From positions 62,001 to 126,000 of the forward strand of contig DATISF010000028.1 in NCBI GenBank assembly GCA_035468985.1: a DNA stretch of 64,000 nucleotides, written 5' to 3'. The notes beneath the pieces were generated by a model that did no database searches, had not been told where the DNA came from, and was given only the letters and a program-made list of their open reading frames with translations. Positions 25,591-33,802 of this stretch are shown piece by piece. Position numbers and translations under genes: made by a program. Within the stretch, counting starts at the first letter, position 1, and the number at the start of each line of letters is the position of its first letter. The stretch is from DASVHS01 sp035468985 (GTDB lineage Bacteria > Acidobacteriota > Thermoanaerobaculia > Gp7-AA8).

Positions 25591-26561
25591 TCGCGGCGTC
25601 GATCTCGATTGCCGGATGCAAGGGCGGCGACGCCCAGCGCACCGTCGTCGGGCCTCCTCCACCGCATCCCGAGGAGAGCTTTACGGCCATCGAGTCGCCC
25701 AGCCTGCAGTTCCTCCCCCGCCGCGACGAAGCGACAGGCTGGAACCTCGAGCAGGATCCGATCGTTATCCCCGCCAACCGCCTCGACACGTATCTCGATC
25801 AGGATGCCGGGCATTTCGCTCACTACGAAGTGATCGACGGAACGATCGGCAATTACCTGACGACGGCCGGCAACGGGTTCGCCACGGTCGAGATCTACCG
25901 CTTCCCCGATTTCGTGAAGGCGTTCGGCGCGTACTCGACGCGCAAGAACGCCAGCGTGCAGTTCGTCGACATCGCGAACGAAGCGTTCATGACGAAGCAC
26001 TCGATCCACCTCTGGCGCGGACCGTTCTACGTGCGCGTCATCGGCAACGCTTCCACGCCGGGGGCGCTGCGGCGGCTCGTCGGATTCGTCGCCGAGCGAA
26101 TGCCGGCCGCTCCCGCCAAGCCCGCGGTGTTCAATTTCTTCCCGGCCGACACGCGCATCGCAAACAGCGAGCGCTTCTCGGCCGAATCGGGATTCGGCGA
26201 GGAAATCCTCGCGAACTCGTTCCAGGCGTCGTTCAACGTCGGCGGCGACAAGATGGACGGACTGATCATCCCCGCCGCGAACAAAGACGCTGCCGCGCGG
26301 ATCCTCGCCGCGTATCGCACTCTGTACGTCCGCAACGGCAAGCTCCTCGATCCCATCCCGAATCTCGGCGAAGACAACTTCACGGCCGAGGACAAGTATC
26401 TCGGCCGGGCGGTCGCGTTCCGCATCGACCGTTTTCTGATCGCGTTCAACGGCTACACGGACCGCCAGAAACTCGTCGATCTCGCCGCGGCGACAGACTC
26501 CAGAATTCTGGGATCGATTCGCAAGCAGCTGGTGACGGCGGACAGGGGAAGCGATCGCTGA
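25470..26561 (+). CDS. Predicted lipoprotein resembling DUF6599
   Basis: The recognisable protein begins near base 25566 with a lipoprotein signal (IAVALIAASISIAGCKGG, lipobox IAGC), followed by about 315 residues. It resembles acidobacterial DUF6599 proteins: a DTYLDQDAGHFAHY segment in place of D-Y-I-D/N-G, and VEIYRFPDFVKAFGAYS. No ATG, GTG or TTG directly precedes the signal in this frame. The nearest legal start is TTG 25470, which has AAGGAG 8 bases upstream but would add an unlikely basic leader inside pepA. A rare start or a recent sequence change near the pepA stop is possible. The function is unknown. Confidence 0.6.
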   Translation: MSFLGSSRHRRHGLLGSRSEGSDGCGRARDGRVSRIAVALIAASISIAGCKGGDAQRTVVGPPPPHPEESFTAIESPSLQFLPRRDEATGWNLEQDPIVIPANRLDTYLDQDAGHFAHYEVIDGTIGNYLTTAGNGFATVEIYRFPDFVKAFGAYSTRKNASVQFVDIANEAFMTKHSIHLWRGPFYVRVIGNASTPGALRRLVGFVAERMPAAPAKPAVFNFFPADTRIANSERFSAESGFGEEILANSFQASFNVGGDKMDGLIIPAANKDAAARILAAYRTLYVRNGKLLDPIPNLGEDNFTAEDKYLGRAVAFRIDRFLIAFNGYTDRQKLVDLAAATDSRILGSIRKQLVTADRGSDR

Positions 26562-27041
26562 TCACCTTTCCCACGTCCCGCTCTTGCCGCCGGTCTTGCG
26601 CATCAGTTGGATCGACTCGATGACGATCCCCTTCTCCGCGCTCTTGCACATGTCGTAGATCGTCAGCGCCGTGATCGCGCATGCGGTCATCGCTTCGATC
26701 TCCACGCCCGTCTTTCCTTCGCAGCGGACGATGGAGTGAATCTCGATCGTGCCCGCCTTCGGATCGAGATCGAACGTCACGTCGATCGAGCTGATGGCGA
26801 TGGGATGCGTGAGCGGGATGAGCGACGGTGTCTGTTTGGCGCCGAGAACTCCGGCGACTTTCGCGGTCGTCAGGACGTCGCCCTTCGGGAGCGCCCGGTC
26901 GACCAGCTTCTGCAGCGTTTCCGGCGACATGCGCACGATCGCGGTCGCCACGGCTTCACGGCGCGTCGGTTGTTTCGAATCGACATCGACCATCGAGATG
27001 CCACCGGTCTCATCGAGATGTGAAAACGTTCGGGTGCTCAT
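26562..27041 (-). CDS. moaC: Cyclic pyranopterin monophosphate synthase MoaC
   Basis: This 159-residue enzyme of molybdenum cofactor synthesis converts the MoaA product to cyclic pyranopterin monophosphate. Family segments are FSHLDETGGISMVDV, the LIPLTHPI strand, VRCEGKTGVEIEAMTACA and CKSAEKGIVIE with the catalytic Lys. It is translationally coupled to mobA upstream by ATGA (27038-27041). MoaA, MoaB, MoaD, MoaE and MoeA genes are not in the window. The cofactor would serve enzymes such as the hydroxylase at 41.4-44.0 kb. Confidence 0.95.
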   Translation of the reverse strand: MSTRTFSHLDETGGISMVDVDSKQPTRREAVATAIVRMSPETLQKLVDRALPKGDVLTTAKVAGVLGAKQTPSLIPLTHPIAISSIDVTFDLDPKAGTIEIHSIVRCEGKTGVEIEAMTACAITALTIYDMCKSAEKGIVIESIQLMRKTGGKSGTWER

Positions 27042-27571
27042 CGCAGTCTCTCCGCTTCTTCCAGCTCCGCGGGCGTGTTCACGTTCACCAGCGCGTGGCC
27101 TTCCACGTCCACGAGCACGGTCGGGACCTCGGACGCCAGACCGCGCAGATCGAGTCTATTCTCCGCGATCCGGCGCTGCAGCGTGTCGAGAATCCCGGAG
27201 GAGTAGCCGGCGCATAAAGGTTGCGGCACTCCCTGCCACACCGGCATCAGCACCGGTGCCTCGGAAGCCTCGAAACGGCTGCGCAAATCGCGGAGGAAGT
27301 CCGTCGTGATCAAGGGGTAGTCCGTGGCGAGGACGAAGCAGCGGCCGCCGCAATCCTGCAGAGCACGAACGACTCCGAACACCGGCGCCTCGTGTTCGTG
27401 AGACTCCTCGAAAATCGTCTCGATCGAGAGCGTCTCCGTCCCGTGACGCTGCACGGCGATGATCCGCTCGAACGCCGGCGCCGCCGCCGCGGAGATCGTG
27501 CCCAGGAACAGCGCGGCCTTCGATCGCCCCATGCGCGCCGAGCGCCCGCCCGTCAGGATGTAGCAGTTCAC
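27038..27571 (-). CDS. mobA: Molybdenum cofactor guanylyltransferase
   Basis: This 177-residue NTP-transferase has the MobA-type start ILTGGRSARMGRSKAAL (GTP-binding loop with Lys) and a metal-binding DYPLIT in place of the usual D-x-P. It would attach GMP to the molybdenum cofactor; cytidylyltransferase (MocA) or other NTP-transferase roles are less likely given the moaC overlap. The C terminus NVNTPAELEEAE is typical of the family. The start lies 26 bases from the divergent glycosyltransferase gene. Confidence 0.85.
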   Translation of the reverse strand: MNCYILTGGRSARMGRSKAALFLGTISAAAAPAFERIIAVQRHGTETLSIETIFEESHEHEAPVFGVVRALQDCGGRCFVLATDYPLITTDFLRDLRSRFEASEAPVLMPVWQGVPQPLCAGYSSGILDTLQRRIAENRLDLRGLASEVPTVLVDVEGHALVNVNTPAELEEAERLR

Positions 27572-27597
27572 GATGAACCGTAGGGTAGCATCCGCCC

Positions 27598-28293
27598 GTG
27601 TCTTTGCCCGTCACGGTGATCATCGCCGCGCGGAACGAGGAGGAGGCCGTGACGGCGGCCGTGCGCTCGGCATTCGAGTCCGGCGCCGCGGAGGTCATCG
27701 TCGCCGATGGTGGAAGCACTGATCGCACGCGCCAGGCTGCCGCATCCGCGGGCGCACGCGTGATCGAATGCCAGCCGATGCGCGCCCGCCAATACAACCG
27801 GGCCGCGGAGACGGCAGCGAACGAGGCCCTGGTCTTTCTCCACGCCGACACATTGCTGCCAGCCGGCGCAGGGGCGGCGGTGCTCGACGCGCTGCAACGC
27901 GCGCCGTTCGGAGGTTTTCGCCTCCGCTTCGCCGAACAGGCGTGGAAACTACGGCTCGCGGCATTCCTCATCAATCTCCGCACACGTCTCACGCTCTCTC
28001 CGTGGGGCGATCAAGCGCAGTTCATCCGCCGCGCGACATTCCTTCGCGACGGCGGCTTCCGGGAGATTCCGCTGATGGATGACTACGAGCTCGCCGTGCG
28101 CATGCGGCGCCGCGGCCGGCCGATCGTCCTCCCGCTCACCGTGATCACCTCCGGCCGTCGCTTTCTGCGCCTCGGCCTGCTGCGCACCACCGCGATGAAC
28201 TGGACGATCGTGATCGCGTGGCGGTTGGGGGTTTCGGAGGAGAGGCTGGCTGGCTGGTATCGGGAACGGGAGAACGGGAATGGTGAATGTTGA
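27598..28293 (+). CDS. Family 2 glycosyltransferase (TIGR04283-like)
   Basis: This 231-residue GT-A enzyme matches the TIGR04283 group: VTVIIAARNEEEAV at the start, VADGGSTDRTRQAA, QPMRARQYNRAAETA, VFLHADTLLP with the DxD-like metal site, GDQAQFIRRA and LMDDYELAVRMRRRG. Members are often found in arsenosugar or surface-glycan loci, but nothing around here supports a specific substrate. The start is GTG 27598. The last eight codons (RENGNGEC) and the stop are formed by the left arm of a heptad-repeat hairpin, so the natural C terminus has probably been replaced. Confidence 0.82.
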   Translation: MSLPVTVIIAARNEEEAVTAAVRSAFESGAAEVIVADGGSTDRTRQAAASAGARVIECQPMRARQYNRAAETAANEALVFLHADTLLPAGAGAAVLDALQRAPFGGFRLRFAEQAWKLRLAAFLINLRTRLTLSPWGDQAQFIRRATFLRDGGFREIPLMDDYELAVRMRRRGRPIVLPLTVITSGRRFLRLGLLRTTAMNWTIVIAWRLGVSEERLAGWYRERENGNGEC

Positions 28294-28344
28294 ATGCGAT
28301 CAATTCACCATTTCGCATTCGACATTCGACATTCCACATTCCCG
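28262..28344. repeat. Inverted heptad-repeat hairpin with a GAATGTT-type unit
   Basis: The left arm (28262-28299) has units near GAACGGG, GAATGGT, GAATGTT, GAATGCG. The right arm (28303-28344) reads ATTCACC, ATTTCGC, ATTCGAC, ATTCGAC, ATTCCAC, ATTCCCG. The arms are complementary around a loop at AATT. The unit is AT-rich, unlike the GC-rich local average and unlike the ACCGAGG loci, yet the 7-bp period and inverted layout are the same. Confidence 0.85.
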
Positions 28345-28348
28345 TCTT

Positions 28349-28843
28349 CTACTTTTTCCGCCGCCCCTCGCCCGAAGCGTTGTTCTTCGCGGCGTGGCGC
28401 GCCTGGCCGAGCGTCACATTCACCGGGTTGGCGCGGTCGAGGAACGGGACCGCCGGTCTGGCGCGGATCCCGAGCTCCTTACGCATTTCGAGCAGCTCGT
28501 CGTGTTCCGGCGCGACTTTCAGGCCCGAGTCGGCAACCTCCACGGCTTTCTTCCGGTCCCCACGCGCCAGGTAGATGCGGGCAAGGTTCACGTAGTGATC
28601 GCCGTTGTAGAACTCCAGATCGAGTGCGCGTTTGCAGAGATCGATGCCTTCCTTGTACTTCTTCTGCACGAGGGCGAGGCACAGTCCGAAGTACGACAGC
28701 CCGACGGCGTCTTTCCCGGTCTTCACCGGAGCAGCGCCGTCGGTTCCGTAGATTTCCAGGAAACGCGTCAGGGCCTGCAGGTAATCGTGCTGCTGGGTCA
28801 GTTCGATTGCTACGTCAATCTGTCGGGTTGGTTTTGCCATCAA
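28349..28843 (-). CDS. TPR-repeat protein
   Basis: This 164-residue soluble protein is built of helix pairs with TPR spacing (about 10-135: DVAIELTQQHDYLQALTRFLEI, GLSYFGLCLALVQKKYKEGI, NGDHYVNLARIYLARGDRKKAVEVADSG written here as separate segments). It ends in a lysine/arginine-rich tail. A protein-interaction role is likely; no partner can be named. It is the last gene of the coupled set lepB-pcnB-desulfurase-receiver/PilZ, overlapping the preceding gene by ATGA at 28840-28843. Confidence 0.8.
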   Translation of the reverse strand: MMAKPTRQIDVAIELTQQHDYLQALTRFLEIYGTDGAAPVKTGKDAVGLSYFGLCLALVQKKYKEGIDLCKRALDLEFYNGDHYVNLARIYLARGDRKKAVEVADSGLKVAPEHDELLEMRKELGIRARPAVPFLDRANPVNVTLGQARHAAKNNASGEGRRKK

Positions 28844-29553
28844 ATCAGTTCTCGTGAGCGGAGGCGGTAAACGAAGTGCTCGATGCGCTGCCGCTCCTGG
28901 GGATTGAGATTCACGAACCGCAGTCCGTACTTGGCCATCGTACCGGAGAACTCCGCGCGCAGGATCTCGGCGTCGATTTTCATCGGCTCCGGGTCGCCCG
29001 GCAGATAGAAATGGAGACAGACGTTCTCTTCTCCGGGAAGAACACGATCGACTTCAATCAACATGCCGTTCGCGGAGATGTTCATGCTCCGTGCAAGGAC
29101 GAAACGGCCGTTCTTCTCGAGGGAGACCTCGATCTTGGTGATCGTTCTCAGCTGCCGTCGGACGGGAATCGACGTCAGCCGTTCGACTTTCTCGTCGAGA
29201 TCGCGCCGCTGCAGCGGACGGTAGATGACATCGTTGCAGCCGGCAGAGATGCAGAGATCGCGGTGTTCCTGCGCGTCGCGATCGCAGACCAGGAGAAGTG
29301 AGATCGCCTTGGTGTTGTCATCGCCGCGGATCTCGCGGCAGAACTCCGGTGCGGTCATGTCGAACAGATCGAAGGCCAGGATGATCAGGTTCGGAGTCTC
29401 TTCCTTCGCCTTCTCCAGCGCCTCGGAGCCGGCCAGGGCGGTGCTGATGGCCACGCCACGCCGGCGGAGAATCGTTTCCTGAAAGGCGAGCGATCCGCGC
29501 GACTGGTCGACGAGCAGAATGCGGCCGAGCTGCGCCTTGGCCTTGGTCGTCAC
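28840..29553 (-). CDS. Degenerate receiver domain fused to PilZ domain
   Basis: In this 237-residue protein, residues about 10-125 have a CheY-like fold (RILLVDQSRG, AGCNDVIYRPL), but the acceptor position in NLIILAFDLFD is Ala60 and the conserved Lys is Arg, so phosphorylation as usual seems unlikely. Residues about 130-235 form a PilZ domain, with the R-x-x-x-R part in PVRRQLR and N-x-S-x-x-G in MNISANGM, the motifs that bind cyclic di-GMP. Output might be motility or surface behaviour, but that is inference. It is coupled at both ends by ATGA overlaps. Confidence 0.82.
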   Translation of the reverse strand: MTTKAKAQLGRILLVDQSRGSLAFQETILRRRGVAISTALAGSEALEKAKEETPNLIILAFDLFDMTAPEFCREIRGDDNTKAISLLLVCDRDAQEHRDLCISAGCNDVIYRPLQRRDLDEKVERLTSIPVRRQLRTITKIEVSLEKNGRFVLARSMNISANGMLIEVDRVLPGEENVCLHFYLPGDPEPMKIDAEILRAEFSGTMAKYGLRFVNLNPQERQRIEHFVYRLRSRELI

Positions 29554-30680
29554 GCCGCCGAAATCTCCCGCAGTTTTGTCACGATGCGTTTGAGATCATC
29601 GACGAGCATCGAGATGTGCTCGGCCGTATTCGATTTGCCCAACCCGATTCTCACCGACCCCATGGCCATGGCCTCGCTTACGCCGATCGCCAGCAGCACG
29701 CGCGATGGGGTGCGCTCCCCCGAGCTGCAAGCCGAACCGGAAGACAACGAGAAGCGCCGCATCGCCATGAGCACCGAGTCGCTCTCGACCCGGTCGAAGC
29801 TGACGTTCAGGTTGCCCGGCAATCTTAACGCTCGTGGTCCGTTCACGGAAACGCCGTCCATCTCGCGGGCCAGACGATCCCACAGCTCGTTCCGCAATTC
29901 TGTGAGCCTCGTCGCCTCCTTGTGCATCTCCTCGCCGCGAATCTGCAGTGCGACCGACAGGCCGATCGCCCCAGGCACGTTCACCGTACCTGAGCGCAGA
30001 CCTCTCTCCTGCCCTCCGCCGAGCATGACCGGCCGTGCGCGTACGCCGCGGCGGACGCAGAGGCCGCCGATCCCCTTCGGCCCATAAAATTTGTGCGCAG
30101 AGAGGGAAGCCATGTCGATGGCGGTCAGATCGACCGCGATCTTCCCAACTGCCTGGGTCATGTCGGTATGAAAGAGGATCTCCCGTTCCCGGCAGAGCGC
30201 ACCGATCTCGCCGATGGGCTGAATCGTTCCGATCTCCGCGTTCGCCGCCTCGATCGACACGAGACGCGTGTTTGGCCGGATGGCATCGCCAACCGCATCG
30301 GGGGCGATGAACCCTTCCCGGTCCGGACTGAGGATCGTCACGTCGATGCCGCTTTTCTGGAGCCGCTCGGCGGGACCAAGAATCGACTTGTGCTCGATCG
30401 CGCTGGTGATGAAGTGCTGTCCCGGCTCGAGGATGTTGAGGGCAATGTTGTTCGACTCCGTCGCCCCGGCAGTGAAGTAAATCTCGTTCGGCTGCACCTT
30501 GAAGAAGCGCGCGACGCTGATGCGCGCATCTTCGAGCGCATTCGCGGCGCGACGGCCCTGATGGTGCGTCAGCGAGGCGGGATTGCCGAACAGGTCGCTG
30601 AAAAACGGCAGCATCGCTTCGACCACACGCGGATCGCAGGGCGTGGTGGCGTGGTGATCGACATAAATCGGTTCGCTCAA
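29550..30680 (-). CDS. Cysteine desulfurase (NifS/IscS type)
   Basis: This 376-residue PLP enzyme begins IYVDHHATTPCDP. It has the PLP Lys in SLSAHKFYGPKGIGG, the substrate/PLP His in TSAIEHKSI, and the active-site Cys in SSGSACSSG, the mobile-loop form of class I desulfurases. It would release sulfur from cysteine for Fe-S clusters or tRNA thiolation; no IscU gene is beside it. I start it at TTG 30680, preceded by GGAGAAGG and overlapping the pcnB stop as TTGA; no ATG fits. Confidence 0.9.
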   Translation of the reverse strand: MSEPIYVDHHATTPCDPRVVEAMLPFFSDLFGNPASLTHHQGRRAANALEDARISVARFFKVQPNEIYFTAGATESNNIALNILEPGQHFITSAIEHKSILGPAERLQKSGIDVTILSPDREGFIAPDAVGDAIRPNTRLVSIEAANAEIGTIQPIGEIGALCREREILFHTDMTQAVGKIAVDLTAIDMASLSAHKFYGPKGIGGLCVRRGVRARPVMLGGGQERGLRSGTVNVPGAIGLSVALQIRGEEMHKEATRLTELRNELWDRLAREMDGVSVNGPRALRLPGNLNVSFDRVESDSVLMAMRRFSLSSGSACSSGERTPSRVLLAIGVSEAMAMGSVRIGLGKSNTAEHISMLVDDLKRIVTKLREISAA

Positions 30681-32038
30681 TGCCTTCTCCGGCGGCGCTT
30701 CCTGACGGGAGGGCCGCTTTCCTCCTGTGCCTTCCGCACGCGCTGCGCGAAGGAGTTCCACTGGCGGAATTGCTCGACATACTTGCCGGACGAGAGCGCG
30801 TACAGCTCGAGCAGCGCCAGCGCGTCATGGAACGGCTCGCGATAGATGAAGCGAAACAAAGCGCGGCGATCGGAGGGCGGCTCGAGCAGGCGCCAGAACG
30901 TCTCCAGGGCCTGTTCGATCTGATGGCGCGCGCCGGCCGGCAGCGCCATGCGCGCGCACACCGGCTGCACGAGATCGCGGATGAACAGCAGGACCTCGCC
31001 GATGCGCATTCGGCCCTGTCGGCGCTGCTCTTCCCGTTCGAGCTCTTCGACGATCCACGGCAGTAGCAGAACCGACAGCAGCACCGGATCGGAGACCTTG
31101 CGTCCCGATTGCACGGTGCGGTCGAGCACCTCGAGCATTTTCCAGAAGTACGGCGTGCGCTCACCCTCGATCGCGCGATAGACCTCGGGCAGAAGAGGCT
31201 CGAGCAGGCGCGTCTCCACGAGCAGCCGTAATGCGCCGCGCGACCATCCCCGGCGCAGCAACTCCAGAATCTCTTCGGAAACGCGAGGAGGAGAAGCCTT
31301 CAGGATGTCCGCGCGGTGGCGGAGGATACCCTCGTACGTCGCGGGCTCGATCGCGAATCGCAGCCGCGAGGCGAATTCGATTGCCCGCATCATCCGCACC
31401 GGATCTTCGCGGAAGCGAACGTCGGGATCGCCGATCACGCGAACCAGACCCTCGTGGATGTCCTCGAGACCGCCCACGTAGTCGAGCACGGAGAAATCGG
31501 CGATGTTGTAGAAGAGGCCGTTCATCGTGAAGTCGCGTCGACGAGCGTCCTGCAGCGGCGTGCCGAACGTGTTGTCGTCGGTGACGAGGATGTCGTCCGT
31601 GTCCTCAGCGCTGCCGCGCTCCGGCTCGCGCCGGAACGTCGCCACCTCGACGATCATGTCCTGAAAGATCACGTGCACGAGGCGAAAGCGCCGGCCGATG
31701 ATCCGGCTGTTGCGGAACAGACGGCGGATCTCGGCAGGATGCGCATCCGTGGCGATGTCGAAATCCTTCGGCGTCCTCGCCATCAGCAGATCGCGCACGC
31801 TTCCGCCGCACAGGTAGGCTCGATATCCGCTGCGGTGCAGGCGGTAGAGGACCTTCAGAACGTTTTCAGGGATCTGCCGGCGCGAGATCGGGTGATCGCT
31901 CCGGTCGACGACGACCGCGTCTTCCTCGGGCCTCGGGCTTCGGGCCTCGGGCCTCGGTTCGCCTTCGTCGGATTCGTCGTGGACGGCTCCGAGGCCCGAG
32001 GCCTGAGGCCCGAGGCCTGCTTTTTCACTCGGACTCAT
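30677..32038 (-). CDS. pcnB: Poly(A) polymerase I-type nucleotidyltransferase
   Basis: This 453-residue class II nucleotidyltransferase has GGSVRDLLMARTPKDFDIAT with the catalytic aspartates, and the segment RIIGRRFRLVHV that is typical of PcnB rather than CCA enzymes. The C-terminal tail is strongly basic (RKRRRRRH). It would add poly(A) to RNA ends and promote decay. The start at 32038 overlaps the lepB stop by 14 bp. Codons for about residues 6-40 are formed by the inverted heptad-repeat locus 31924-32020, giving an odd Gly/Pro/Glu-rich leader; conserved protein starts only around RRQIPENVLKVL, so translation may begin later. Confidence 0.88.
   Translation of the reverse strand: MSPSEKAGLGPQASGLGAVHDESDEGEPRPEARSPRPEEDAVVVDRSDHPISRRQIPENVLKVLYRLHRSGYRAYLCGGSVRDLLMARTPKDFDIATDAHPAEIRRLFRNSRIIGRRFRLVHVIFQDMIVEVATFRREPERGSAEDTDDILVTDDNTFGTPLQDARRRDFTMNGLFYNIADFSVLDYVGGLEDIHEGLVRVIGDPDVRFREDPVRMMRAIEFASRLRFAIEPATYEGILRHRADILKASPPRVSEEILELLRRGWSRGALRLLVETRLLEPLLPEVYRAIEGERTPYFWKMLEVLDRTVQSGRKVSDPVLLSVLLLPWIVEELEREEQRRQGRMRIGEVLLFIRDLVQPVCARMALPAGARHQIEQALETFWRLLEPPSDRRALFRFIYREPFHDALALLELYALSSGKYVEQFRQWNSFAQRVRKAQEESGPPVRKRRRRRH
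31924..32020. repeat. Inverted heptad repeats (CCTCGGG unit) within the pcnB leader
   Basis: The left arm (31924-31960) reads CCTCGGG, CCTCGGG, CTTCGGG, CCTCGGG, CCTCGGT. The right arm (31988-32020) reads CCGAGG, CCCGAGG, CCTGAGG, CCCGAGG, CCTGC. A 27-bp non-repeat loop lies between. It is read in frame at the start of pcnB and sits just beyond the lepB stop. Confidence 0.9.
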
Positions 32039-32789
32039 AAGGGCTACCACTGTCCTGAATCTCAGGGGTGAAGTGGTACTTGCTGTCGACGATGAAGAAC
32101 GTCCGCTGCCAGCGGGTGCGATCGAAGAAGTGGATGACCACATTGAGCAGCTCGCGCGCGCGATCGGCAGGCGGACTGCCAGGGGGAGGCGGCTCGCCGC
32201 GGAACGACCAGTACACCATGAACGCGCGGCCTTTGATCATCGATCGCGGCACCGTGCCCCAGTAGCGCGAGTCGCTGGAGCGATCGCGGTTGTCTCCCAT
32301 CGCAAAGTACGAATGCGGTGCGACCGTGTAGGGCCCGAACTGATCGCGCGATCGGTACGGCTCCGGGAGGGCGGGTTGCCGCGGGTACATCGTCGGGTCG
32401 ACGTGAATCGTGTATGGCTCGTTGAGCTTGTTGCCGTTGACGAACACGTTCTTGTCCCGGACCTCAACGACGTCGCCCGGCATGCCGATGACACGCTTCA
32501 CGAAGTCGGTGTCGGGCTGAAGCGGATAGCGAAACACGATGATGTCGCCGCGTCGTACGTCGCGGATCGGGAACAGTCCCGACAAAGGGCCGAGGCCGTT
32601 CGGGCCGTAGATGAACTTGTTGACGATGATGTGGTCGCCGACCTTGAGGTTGTCTTCCATCGATCCCGTCGGGATCTTGAACGCCTGGAAAACGAAGATG
32701 CGGGCGAAGTTGACGAAGATGACCGCGATCAGCAGGGCTTCGTAGTACTCGCGGGTCGTTGACTTCTTTACGGTCTCATCTGTGGCCAC
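32025..32789 (-). CDS. lepB: Signal peptidase I
   Basis: This 254-residue inner-membrane serine peptidase removes Sec signal peptides. One N-terminal membrane helix (ALLIAVIFVNFARIFVFQAF, about 18-37) is followed by the catalytic Ser43 in KIPTGSM and Lys98 in DTDFVKRVIGMPGD. The GDNRDRSSDSRYWGTVP box is present. It is the first gene of a five-gene coupled set and is divergent from tonB, with about 100 bp of AT-richer sequence between them where promoters for both probably lie. Confidence 0.95.
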   Translation of the reverse strand: MATDETVKKSTTREYYEALLIAVIFVNFARIFVFQAFKIPTGSMEDNLKVGDHIIVNKFIYGPNGLGPLSGLFPIRDVRRGDIIVFRYPLQPDTDFVKRVIGMPGDVVEVRDKNVFVNGNKLNEPYTIHVDPTMYPRQPALPEPYRSRDQFGPYTVAPHSYFAMGDNRDRSSDSRYWGTVPRSMIKGRAFMVYWSFRGEPPPPGSPPADRARELLNVVIHFFDRTRWQRTFFIVDSKYHFTPEIQDSGSPYESE

Positions 32790-32895
32790 GTCAGGTATCC
32801 ATAACTATCACGTAACTTATTGAAATACAAGAGCAAAACTGCTGGCAGCCTCTTTGCGAATAACTATCCTCGACGCAGGAAACGGAGGAGAAGTG

Positions 32896-33786
32896 ATGGA
32901 TCTCCAAAGCAACCTCATCGAGTCGAAAAGACGTCGCGAGACGGGCGGTTGGCAGGCGTCTCTGACATCGTTGATTTTGCACGGACTGTTCGTCGGATCA
33001 ATCATTTTTCTCGGTGCCACCGCGTCTCACCGGGTGGATGCGGAAGCCAAGCCGATCCGGGCCTTCGTGACGCAGGGATCTGCCCCTCCCCCTCCGCCAC
33101 CCCCACCCCCCGCGCCGGCAGCAAGCTCGAGCGCGCCGAAGGCCAATCCGCGCATCGAACCGGTGCAGCCCAAGCCGGTTCCTCACGATGCATTCATACC
33201 GCCTCGTGAGATCCCGCAGGAAGTCCCGAAAATCGAGATTCCTTCAACCACCGGGGCGGACGACATCAAGCCGTCGGAGGATCCTCCTTCCTCCGCTCCG
33301 ACGCAGGCGGTGGAAGGCGGCGTCGCGAATGGCGTGCCCGGTGGAGTCGCGGGCGGCGTTCCAGGCGGAGTGGTGGGCGGTGAGGTGGGCGGAGTAGCGG
33401 GCGGCCAGATCGGAGGCAAGCTCGGTGGTGCCCCGGCAGGCAGCGAAGGTGACGGCACCAGCGGCAAGGAAGCGTCCGTCGAAGTTCCTTCCCGACCTCT
33501 GCGCGTCGGCGGCGACGTGAAAGCGCCGGTCATCGTCACGCGCATCGAGCCGAAGTACACGGAAACCGCGAGGGCTTCCCGCGTGTCCGGCGTCGTGATC
33601 GTCGAAGCGATCATCGACAGGAACGGCCACGTCGACCAGGTCAAGGTCGTCAAGGGATTGCCGATGGGGCTGTCGGAGGAAGCGGAGCGCGCCGTCCGTC
33701 AGTGGCGGTTCAAGCCGGGAACGATGAATGGACAACCCCTGGATGTCATTTTCAATCTGACGGTGAACTTCAAACTCGGATCGTAA
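32896..33786 (+). CDS. Energy transducer TonB-like protein
   Basis: This 296-residue protein spans from inner membrane to periplasm. The N-terminal basic segment (ESKRRRETGG) precedes one membrane helix (about 24-45). A nine-proline tract, a Pro/Glu-rich linker and a run of GGV(x)GGV repeats (about 155-190) follow, then the C-terminal TonB domain (about 215-296: PKYTETARASRVSGVVIVEAI, VRQWRFKP). It would pass ion-gradient energy to TonB receptors such as that at 14.0-16.9 kb. I chose ATG 32896 with GGAGGAG upstream. ExbB/ExbD are not in the window. Confidence 0.9.
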   Translation: MDLQSNLIESKRRRETGGWQASLTSLILHGLFVGSIIFLGATASHRVDAEAKPIRAFVTQGSAPPPPPPPPPAPAASSSAPKANPRIEPVQPKPVPHDAFIPPREIPQEVPKIEIPSTTGADDIKPSEDPPSSAPTQAVEGGVANGVPGGVAGGVPGGVVGGEVGGVAGGQIGGKLGGAPAGSEGDGTSGKEASVEVPSRPLRVGGDVKAPVIVTRIEPKYTETARASRVSGVVIVEAIIDRNGHVDQVKVVKGLPMGLSEEAERAVRQWRFKPGTMNGQPLDVIFNLTVNFKLGS

Positions 33787-33802
33787 TGAAGCCGGTGCTC
33801 CA

